Virus record (IMG/VR): IMGVR_UViG_3300027608_000181
Span: 1-21,828 of that record
Length of the DNA stretch: 21,828 nucleotides
Origin: a virus
Direction: 5' to 3' (one strand)
Shown in pieces: positions 1-5,080 of the stretch. Below the pieces are notes generated by a model that saw only the letters and a list, made by a program, of their open reading frames with translations, had not been told where the DNA came from and did not search any database. Position 1 is the first letter of the stretch. The number at the start of each line of letters is the position of its first letter. Position numbers and translations under genes: made by a program.

Positions 1-1
1 A

Positions 2-769
2 TTTGACCTTGATGGACTTCACAACATGGAAACCTCAAAACCCTCTCAGGGCTATTTAAAACAATTAATATCGGGCACTAATTCTTTTATCTTTGAGAAG
101 GCTGGTGGGTCGTTGAGTATTTGGCATTTGCCAGTACACGGTTGTACTTATACAATCGGAGCAGACGTCGCAGAAGGCTTGGCTCGTGGAGACTATTCAT
201 CCGCTCATGTTATTGATGCCAAGTCTGGAGTAGTCGTTGCCCATTGGCACGGACACATTGACCCAGACAAATTTGGTGAAATCCTGTACGGTCTAGGATA
301 CTTCTACAACGGAGCACTTATAGGTGTGGAATCAAATAACCACGGTCTTACCACCCTAACAAACTTGTACAAAGCAAACTATCCCAACATTTACCGTCAA
401 CGACGACTTAATCAACGTAATGCCGAAGCCTCAGAAACATTAGGCTGGAGAACCACCACCCTGTCAAAACCCCTGGCCATTGACGAATTGAATAGCCATA
501 TTAGAGATGGTGTTATTGGTATTAAGTGTGCGTTAACTATCGCTGAACTCAAAACCTTTGTTCGTGCTGACAATGGTTCTACTCATGGGTCACCTCACGA
601 CGACCGCGTAATGAGTTTGGCTATTGCTAACCAGATGCTTAAATTTGTTTTCTTGTCCGAATATCGCCCAAAAATAGAGAAGGCATTTGGCACTATTGAC
701 TGGTTTGCCTCTACTATAAAGCCCAAGGAGCCTGAAAAGTTTATCATCGGCTCATACAACACATACTAA
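2..769 (+). CDS. terL: Terminase large subunit, C-terminal nuclease part (5' end outside window)
   Basis: The frame is open to the left edge of the window, so this is the 3' part of a longer gene; the first in-window ATG (26) is not a believable start because coding continues upstream of it. The 255 visible residues match the RNase H-like nuclease domain of large terminases. GADVAEG carries the first acidic residue (Asp codon 164-166), GVESNN the second (Glu codon 329-331), and PHDDRVMSLAIA the C-terminal acidic pair (Asp codons 599-604), in the usual order. In the family this domain cuts concatemeric DNA during packaging, and the missing N-terminal part would hold the Walker A/B ATPase that drives translocation at the portal. 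The gene ends just before a promoter-like element, and the small head-region genes follow. The nuclease assignment is secure; the packaging type (cos or headful) cannot be read from this fragment. Confidence 0.9.
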   Translation, partial: FDLDGLHNMETSKPSQGYLKQLISGTNSFIFEKAGGSLSIWHLPVHGCTYTIGADVAEGLARGDYSSAHVIDAKSGVVVAHWHGHIDPDKFGEILYGLGYFYNGALIGVESNNHGLTTLTNLYKANYPNIYRQRRLNQRNAEASETLGWRTTTLSKPLAIDELNSHIRDGVIGIKCALTIAELKTFVRADNGSTHGSPHDDRVMSLAIANQMLKFVFLSEYRPKIEKAFGTIDWFASTIKPKEPEKFIIGSYNTY

Positions 770-770
770 C

Positions 771-794
771 TATAATAAAAAGACTTACTAATAG
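771..794 (+). promoter_or_regulatory. Promoter-like repeat element, copy 1
   Basis: TATAATAAAAAG, one free base (A), CTT, then ACTAATAG. This copy is the most divergent at its right end; the other copies have ATATATAG there. It fills the gap after the terminase gene. If transcription began at the final G (794) the leader to the ATG at 805 would be only 11 nt, starting at the Shine-Dalgarno, which is unusually short; the true start may differ here. Confidence 0.55.
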
Positions 795-804
795 GAGATT
801 GCTT

Positions 805-1017
805 ATGATTTGTGCTTGTAAACGACCGATTGAATCAGAAAACGACCTCAAGAGGGGTCTTTGTTTTGCTTGCCATATTAAGGGTATACGAATCGGGATG
901 ACTAGCCAGTTTAAAAATACTGAAACTATCCGCGAACAGCAACGCTACTACGAAGATTCTGATGCTTTTAAGCAAGGCAAGATTACAAAAGTACCTGATC
1001 GCGCCGAGTTAATCTAA
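805..1017 (+). CDS. Small Cys-rich (zinc-ribbon-like) protein, 70 aa
   Basis: AGGAG at 793-797 is 7 nt before the ATG at 805, which decides this start over an in-frame TTG at 799. The N-terminal half has two Cys pairs, CAC at residues 3-5 and CFACH at about 20-24, spaced like the knuckles of a small zinc ribbon. The C-terminal half is charged and probably helical, with no further motif. Zinc ribbons of this type in phages often bind nucleic acid or simply stabilise a tiny fold; the role here is unknown. The stop overlaps the next ATG by one base (TAATG), so translation of the pair is probably coupled. The position directly after the terminase and before head genes suggests a virion or packaging accessory, but that rests only on context. 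Confidence 0.75.
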   Translation: MICACKRPIESENDLKRGLCFACHIKGIRIGMTSQFKNTETIREQQRYYEDSDAFKQGKITKVPDRAELI

Positions 1018-1238
1018 TGGCGTATTTCTGGGCATCTGTTGTAAGTGCTTTTCTCGCAGGGCCAGTTGTTGTTTTGCTTCAACGGTGGCGTAAAGAGAAC
1101 AGTTCGCAACACGCTGAGTCCAGAATGTTGTTAGAAGAAGTTATTAAAAACCTGGATAAGGTTGATGGTAGCGTAGATAAAGTAAGCGACAAATTAGATA
1201 ACCACATAACGTGGCATTTAGATTCAACCAAGGAGTAG
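1017..1238 (+). CDS. Small membrane protein with coiled coil, holin-like candidate, 73 aa
   Basis: Residues 3-22 form one hydrophobic membrane segment (WASVVSAFLAGPVVVLLQ). A basic patch (RWRK) follows, then ENSSQHAESRMLLEEV and a heptad-like stretch KVDGSVDKVSDKLDNHITWH. The arrangement of one N-terminal helix, the ENxxQH motif, a coiled coil and a terminal LDxHxxWH resembles a small membrane protein common in actinophages (DUF2746-like), where it is sometimes annotated as a holin. That resemblance is from memory and not tested. With one membrane span it could be a pinholin-type or accessory lysis protein, or a membrane anchor used during infection. The gene sits far from the muralytic enzyme at 21292, which argues mildly against a simple holin role. 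The start overlaps the stop of the previous gene. Confidence 0.7.
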   Translation: MAYFWASVVSAFLAGPVVVLLQRWRKENSSQHAESRMLLEEVIKNLDKVDGSVDKVSDKLDNHITWHLDSTKE

Positions 1239-1240
1239 TT

Positions 1241-1720
1241 ATGGCAAGCAAGAAGTATGTCCAAGGCGTGGAGTCCCCGATGGGTAAGGCTTACATGGCT
1301 GCAAAAAAGGAACAAGATGGTCCCATTGAGGACACTCTTGAAATGACAGAAGCACAAATCAAGAAAATGATTAGAGCAGCAGACAAAGTAATCCTTGACG
1401 CTGCCGATACCGCAAAGCAAGTTCCTGCAGCAGCAGTCAACGCTGCTAAGACAATTGTGGATGCAGGTCTTGATGGTGCAAAAGCAGCAGGTAAGAGTTG
1501 GCTAGGAGCCGTTAAGGCACTTGGTTCTTTTGTTGGTGGCGGTTTTGCTCCTGGCACTTTGATGGGTTCAGCACCCAAGAAGCCCAAGCCCGCATCTGGT
1601 CCGCGTGATCCTGACGAAAGTATGCAACCTCGTAGTGACAAGCGAAAGCCACCTACTAAGCCGCGTCCAGTTCGTGGACCTGGCCGAGCAATGCCCCCAA
1701 CTCTACCGCCGAGCATGTGA
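1241..1720 (+). CDS. Virion-region protein A with MGKAY N-terminal motif and Pro-rich tail, 159 aa
   Basis: The start at 1241 is set by AAGGAG at 1229-1234; an in-frame ATG at 1211 lies inside the previous gene and has no ribosome site. Residues 13-26 read PMGKAYMAAKKEQD, nearly the same as in the protein at 2268-2735 and shortened in the one at 4674-5078. The middle (about 30-85) is an Ala/Lys-rich helix, followed by a Gly-rich hydrophobic segment (about 87-107, including LGSFVGGGFAPGTLMG). The C-terminus is Pro/Lys/Arg-rich and ends AMPPTLPPSM. No enzymatic motif is visible. Its basic, partly disordered character and place in the head cluster fit a minor capsid or DNA-associated protein. 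I do not recognise the family. The stop overlaps the next ATG (TGATG). Confidence 0.8.
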   Translation: MASKKYVQGVESPMGKAYMAAKKEQDGPIEDTLEMTEAQIKKMIRAADKVILDAADTAKQVPAAAVNAAKTIVDAGLDGAKAAGKSWLGAVKALGSFVGGGFAPGTLMGSAPKKPKPASGPRDPDESMQPRSDKRKPPTKPRPVRGPGRAMPPTLPPSM

Positions 1721-1821
1721 TGAAAGGAAACCCATCATACGGCCCAATGAAAAGCACAACTAAACCTAAGTATGTTGTTGCAAAACCCAAACCCAAAACT
1801 AAACCAAAGGATAAAAAATGA
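1720..1821 (+). CDS. Basic microprotein, 33 aa
   Basis: The ATG at 1720 overlaps the previous stop (TGATG) and the TGA at 1819-1821 overlaps the next ATG at 1818 (ATGA), so this short frame is locked between two genes by stop/start overlaps. That is strong positional evidence for translation. The product starts MKGNPSYGPMK and continues as a Lys/Pro repeat-like tail (KPKPKTKPKDKK). It is extremely basic, has no Cys and is probably disordered. It may bind DNA or an acidic virion partner; this is inferred from charge only. It has no Shine-Dalgarno of its own and likely depends on coupling. Confidence 0.6.
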   Translation: MKGNPSYGPMKSTTKPKYVVAKPKPKTKPKDKK

Positions 1822-2150
1822 TTGTACCTGGAGATATTACTGGAACATTGACCGCAGCAGACAGTGTTGTTGGTGGAAATATTGAGGGTGCTGACCATGT
1901 TGTTTTCCAGGTAACTGGAACATGGGTAGGCACTATTACATTTGAAGTTAGTGTTGACGGAACCAACTATGTTGCTCAAGCATGTAAGAAGTCTTCCGAA
2001 ACAAACGCAACAACTCTGGTGACAACTAGAACCGATAATGGTGTTGCTTCAATACAAACAATTGGTGTTCCTTTTTTCCGTCTACGCATGAGTGCCTACA
2101 CTTCAGGTACAGCAACCGTTGAAATTCACGCGGACAGAATTGCTAAGTAA
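1818..2150 (+). CDS. Beta-sandwich virion protein (decoration/fibre-like), 110 aa
   Basis: AAAGGA at 1806-1811 precedes the ATG by 6 nt. The sequence is made of alternating short strands with Gly/Thr turns. The core GTWVGTITFEVSVDGTNYV (residues about 34-52) and a later FRLRMSAYTSGTATVEI (about 86-102) are typical of a small beta-sandwich widely found in phage structural regions, of the kind used for head decoration or sugar binding. There is no signal peptide and no Cys-based motif (one Cys only). It lies between microproteins in the head cluster, so a capsid-surface or head-fibre role is plausible; I cannot separate that from a tail accessory role. The stop TAA overlaps the next ATG (TAATG). 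Confidence 0.75.
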   Translation: MIVPGDITGTLTAADSVVGGNIEGADHVVFQVTGTWVGTITFEVSVDGTNYVAQACKKSSETNATTLVTTRTDNGVASIQTIGVPFFRLRMSAYTSGTATVEIHADRIAK

Positions 2151-2266
2151 TGCCGTACAACAAGTATTCGGATAAACAAAAGAAACTGGCTGCTATTGCA
2201 GAACCTCGTAAGAAGATTACTGGCGCAGACCTAAAAGCAATCAACAAAAACAAGAAGGGCAAATAA
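2150..2266 (+). CDS. Basic microprotein with KQKKLAAIA motif, 38 aa
   Basis: The ATG overlaps the previous stop at 2150, and the frame closes with TAA at 2264-2266, one base before the next ATG. The product begins MPYNKYSDKQKKLAAIAEPR and continues with ITGADLKAINKNKKGK. I recall similar tiny proteins (a KQ-K-LAA-A-P-R-KIT-AD pattern) as a recurrent annotation in phages from aquatic samples, function unknown. It is strongly basic, has one predicted helix and a Lys-rich end, and could pack with DNA or a capsid partner. Its position between two structural-region genes with no spare intergenic space supports it being real. Confidence 0.65.
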   Translation: MPYNKYSDKQKKLAAIAEPRKKITGADLKAINKNKKGK

Positions 2267-2267
2267 T

Positions 2268-2735
2268 ATGGCTCCTAAGAAATACTCAGACATGCCAATT
2301 GGCAAGGCTTATATGGCCGCAAAAAAGAAACAAGACGACGAAGGTGTTCCCTACGCTGATGCCTCAGGCAAACAAGACACTGGTACCTATGTAGTGCCCG
2401 CTGGTTCTGGTGGAGGTTCGTGGGTGACCGATTGGTTTGAGAGATTTACTAATATTCCAGGATACGACGATGGCTCATGGCTACCAGAAGGCAATGAAAA
2501 ATTCCGTATTCCTAAGGAACTTATTGATTACATTTCTATTCCAGACACTCACACAATTAAGCCAGGACCTGATTTTACTCCACCAGGAGAACCAAAAGTT
2601 CCTAGTGTAATCATTGAACCTATCCCTAAAAAACCAAGGAAGCCAAGACCAAACCCTGACCGAATTGACAGACCAAAACCTCGTTATCCCCGTCCTGGAA
2701 TATTACCTGGGGAAACCATTCCCCCAACGCTGTAA
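2268..2735 (+). CDS. Virion-region protein B with MGKAY-type N-terminal motif, 155 aa
   Basis: AAGAAGGG about 2252-2259 serves the ATG at 2268. Residues 4-23 (KKY...PIGKAYMAAKKKQD) match protein A at 1241-1720, also at DNA level (2301-2336 against 1283-1318). The C-terminal third is a Pro/Arg/Lys tail ending ETIPPTL, again like protein A, which ends with PPTL plus four residues. The middle differs: here it is Gly/aromatic-rich (GGGSWVTDWFERFTNIPGYDDGSW), whereas A has an Ala-rich helix. The two look like paralogues, or like modular proteins with common ends around an exchanged centre. No catalytic motif. A minor structural role is likely; the family is not recognised. Confidence 0.8.
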   Translation: MAPKKYSDMPIGKAYMAAKKKQDDEGVPYADASGKQDTGTYVVPAGSGGGSWVTDWFERFTNIPGYDDGSWLPEGNEKFRIPKELIDYISIPDTHTIKPGPDFTPPGEPKVPSVIIEPIPKKPRKPRPNPDRIDRPKPRYPRPGILPGETIPPTL

Positions 2736-2744
2736 GGAAAAGTT

Positions 2745-2867
2745 ATGGCAGCGAAAAAGAAAGCACCAACACCTTGTTGGAAAAACTACGAGATGGTCGG
2801 AATGAAAAAGGGTAAGGCTGGAAAGCCCGTACCTAATTGCGTTCCAAAGGCTAAAAAGGGTAAATAG
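2745..2867 (+). CDS. Lys-rich microprotein with CW-K-YE-VGMKK...VPNCVP motif, 40 aa
   Basis: AAGGA near 2734-2738 precedes the ATG at 2745. The product starts MAAKKKAPTPCWKNYEMVGM, then MKKGKAGKPVPNCVPKAKK. The pattern of a Cys-Trp-Lys-x-Tyr-Glu core and a VPNCVP end is a small motif I recall from many phages, both as stand-alone small proteins and at the C-terminus of virion proteins; its function is not established to my knowledge. The two Cys residues (11 and 31) could form a disulfide or a half metal site. The last base of the stop TAG is the first base of the next GTG start, which supports coupled expression. Confidence 0.75.
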   Translation: MAAKKKAPTPCWKNYEMVGMKKGKAGKPVPNCVPKAKKGK

Positions 2868-3175
2868 TGGCATCTGAAGCGTGGCAACGAAAAGAAGGCA
2901 AGAACAAAAAGGGTGGCCTTAATGAAAAGGGACGCAAGTCCTATGAAAAGGCTAACCCTGGTAGTGACTTGAAGGCACCAGTTAAATCTGGTGACAATCC
3001 TCGCCGTGCTTCATTCCTAGCCCGTATGGGCAATATGCCTGGTCCTGAGCGCGACGAAGATGGAGATCCAACACGGTTACTTTTGTCTTTGTACGCTTGG
3101 GGTGCAAGGTCTAAGGCTGATGCTCGCGCAAAAGCAAAAGCAATCTCCGAGCGTAATAAGAGAAAGGACAAGTAA
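2867..3175 (+). CDS. DUF6321-like small phage protein, 102 aa, GTG start
   Basis: The start is a GTG at 2867-2869 sharing one base with the previous stop; AAGGG at 2856-2860 is the ribosome site. The order WQRKEGKNKKGGLNEKGRKSY, then KANPGSDLKAPV, then NPRRASFLARM, then a Gly-Pro-Glu/Asp segment and RLLLSLYAWGARSKADARAKAKA matches my memory of the DUF6321 family, small phage proteins of unknown function with this order of blocks. The length is normal for the family. The protein is very basic with a helical C-terminus. It sits in the head cluster just before the metallopeptidase gene, and its stop overlaps that gene's ATG (TAATG). Confidence 0.8.
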   Translation: MASEAWQRKEGKNKKGGLNEKGRKSYEKANPGSDLKAPVKSGDNPRRASFLARMGNMPGPERDEDGDPTRLLLSLYAWGARSKADARAKAKAISERNKRKDK

Positions 3176-4668
3176 TGCCTCCTGGTCGTCGCCCAATACC
3201 AAGTGAAGAAGAACGCCGTATTCTTGAGAAGGAAGCAATTTTTCGTGCAATGATTGAAGCGGGTCAAACAACAACAAAGTTTGGTCGTCCAGGAATCCTT
3301 GACAGTATCGGTAGAAAACTATTAAGCCCAGTTATTGATGATATAGAACAATACAACTCTGAACAAAACCTTGTGAAACAATATACTGACCGCGTAAATG
3401 CTGAACAAGCGCCCATTGATTATTATAAGTCGTTGCCTAATATGAAACAAACCGTATTGGCTGATATGGCAATGGGTATTTCACCTGGTGCTGATGCTCA
3501 AGAAGGTATTCGTGAACAACGAATGGCTAATGCTCCTTACAAGTTTCCTTCAGATTGGGCTAATAGAGAAACTGCTCCATACGATGATTTTGTTGAAGAA
3601 GCAATTCCACAATATTCCCTTACTGGCGCAAACGAAAAACCAAAGTTTGTTGTTGGTGAAATTAGTCAACCAACCATAGACGAAAGAGATGAAGTTAATG
3701 AGTACGGTGGCTTTAGGAGGAATCTCGGTAGTAACTGGACAGATAAAGCAATTAGAAATCTCCAAAATGGTCAAGTTCTTTTAATAACTGGGACTGACAA
3801 TCCTCCTCCGAAACCGCCTGGTTTTGGGGATGCATCTGATACATGGTATAAAAAATATATTTCATCTTCTTACATACCATATATGGTTGTTGTTAAAGAA
3901 GATGGAATTGTTTATCAACGAGAAGTAACACCAGAAGTTTATGCGTTATATAAAGATGCAATGCGTAGTGGTTATCCAGTAGGTACAGAACAATTACTAA
4001 TTGATGAAATATCATCTTTGTCTCAGCAACCAAGAATTGAACAAGACCGTATTTGGAATAATATTCCAGCAAATCAACGGTCTTTAAAATTACTGTCTTA
4101 CATTCTTCCGACATCAATGGATCGTACTGTGCCAAATGCAGAAGCATTTGTTACTGATGAAGGATCAGGAACAGCAATAACTGCAAAACAAGAGTATATT
4201 CCAAAAATTGACCCAATTAGGAATTATGCAAGAAATAATCCAGATGCTGGTTTAGAAATTAGTGGAGGTGTTACGCTTCCTGATTCAAGATATGTATTGA
4301 CTCATGAATACGCTCACGTTTTTGATAAACCGTTTGGCAACCCTAATTCTCCAAGTAATAGAGATGAATTCCTTGCTGCTAGAACTTTTGATATAGAAAA
4401 TAGCAGCAAGTTTGCTGATGCAAAATTTGACGAAAACGTTTTGAATAATTATTCAACAGTTACGCCAGGAGATGAGGCATCTACGATGTATGGTGAAATT
4501 GGCGGACCCGCAGAAGACTTTGCTGAAAGATTTGCTATGTGGCAATTAAGTGACAGGTTTGGTCATATTGCTTTTGATAGAAACGGTAAGAAATTAACTT
4601 ACGAAGATATTTGGCCACGAACAGCAAGATTGTTTGAAGAACTTATGACAGAAAAACCAAGGAGATAA
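3175..4668 (+). CDS. Virion-cluster protein with zinc metallopeptidase domain (lethal-factor-like gluzincin), 497 aa
   Basis: The C-terminal quarter has LTHEYAHVFD with the zinc motif HExxH at H377, E378 and H381. Sixty-six residues later comes ASTMYGEIGGPAEDFAERFAM, with Y439 and E447. In the anthrax lethal factor family the third zinc ligand lies in a very similar E-x-FAE context with a Tyr seven residues before it, so E447 is the likely ligand and Y439 the transition-state Tyr; this is family knowledge applied by eye. The first 370 residues have no recognised domain: a charged helical N-terminus and a mixed, AT-rich-coded middle. There is no signal peptide, so it acts in the infected cell or travels in the virion. 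Possible jobs are cleavage of a head protein during assembly, or of a host protein after injection. Parts are AT-rich (14 G/C in 60 bases at 3841-3900), hinting at a separate origin. Confidence 0.8.
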   Translation: MPPGRRPIPSEEERRILEKEAIFRAMIEAGQTTTKFGRPGILDSIGRKLLSPVIDDIEQYNSEQNLVKQYTDRVNAEQAPIDYYKSLPNMKQTVLADMAMGISPGADAQEGIREQRMANAPYKFPSDWANRETAPYDDFVEEAIPQYSLTGANEKPKFVVGEISQPTIDERDEVNEYGGFRRNLGSNWTDKAIRNLQNGQVLLITGTDNPPPKPPGFGDASDTWYKKYISSSYIPYMVVVKEDGIVYQREVTPEVYALYKDAMRSGYPVGTEQLLIDEISSLSQQPRIEQDRIWNNIPANQRSLKLLSYILPTSMDRTVPNAEAFVTDEGSGTAITAKQEYIPKIDPIRNYARNNPDAGLEISGGVTLPDSRYVLTHEYAHVFDKPFGNPNSPSNRDEFLAARTFDIENSSKFADAKFDENVLNNYSTVTPGDEASTMYGEIGGPAEDFAERFAMWQLSDRFGHIAFDRNGKKLTYEDIWPRTARLFEELMTEKPRR

Positions 4669-4673
4669 GCAAC

Positions 4674-5078
4674 ATGGATTATAAAGACACACCAATGGGC
4701 AAAGCCTTTACTATTGCAATTAACATCGGACAACTATCAAGCGAAGACGATGGTGAAGAGGCTCACGATGGTATGGAGTACGTAACCAACCCAGTAATTA
4801 AGTTGGCTCCAGCAGAATCAATGTTTGTTGCTGCTATGCACGAAATCGTTGAGATGCACGGCAAGTTAGCAGATGACGACGACAACGGAATCTATGTTGG
4901 TTATGTAGGTCCAGAATATAACAAAGAAAATGCATCCAAGGGAGTTATGTGTGGCAACTGTGCCTTCTACTGCCCTAAAGAAAAGAACTGTCACATCATT
5001 ACAATTAAAGTCAAGCCTGGTGGTTACTGTCGTTTGGCAGCCATAGGTGAAGGCTTAGTTTCTACGAAGGAGAAATAA
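4674..5078 (+). CDS. Cys-rich small protein with MGKAF N-terminal motif, 134 aa
   Basis: AAGGAG at 4659-4664 lies 9 nt before the ATG. The first residues, MDYKDTPMGKAF, repeat the P-M-G-K-A-aromatic core of proteins A and B. An acidic region follows (EDDGEEAHDG, later ADDDDNG). The C-terminal part carries CGNCAFYCPKEKNCHI and, after a Gly turn, GYCRLAAI: five Cys in a CxxC-x3-C-x5-C...C pattern. Similar Cys clusters occur in small phage proteins and loosely resemble metal or Fe-S binding (HiPIP-like) sites; which metal, if any, cannot be told. It lies immediately before the portal gene, 2 nt from its ATG, so it is probably co-translated with a core head component. Function unknown. Confidence 0.8.
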   Translation: MDYKDTPMGKAFTIAINIGQLSSEDDGEEAHDGMEYVTNPVIKLAPAESMFVAAMHEIVEMHGKLADDDDNGIYVGYVGPEYNKENASKGVMCGNCAFYCPKEKNCHIITIKVKPGGYCRLAAIGEGLVSTKEK

Positions 5079-5080
5079 AC

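Noticed and set aside
771-782. Reading TATAAT in the repeated element as a plain host -10 box
   Set aside because: No -35-like hexamer at the right distance in the copies checked, and conservation runs through the whole 24 bp to the final TATAG; kept only as an alternative.
1291-1716. Minus-strand open frame of 141 codons
   Set aside because: Shadow of protein A on the + strand; no ribosome site, and composition follows the opposite strand. The other minus-strand frames (for example 16482-16799, 18960-19214, 3893-4147) were rejected for the same reason.
2614-2805. + strand frame overlapping the end of protein B and the 40-codon gene
   Set aside because: No ribosome site, and it conflicts with two better supported frames.
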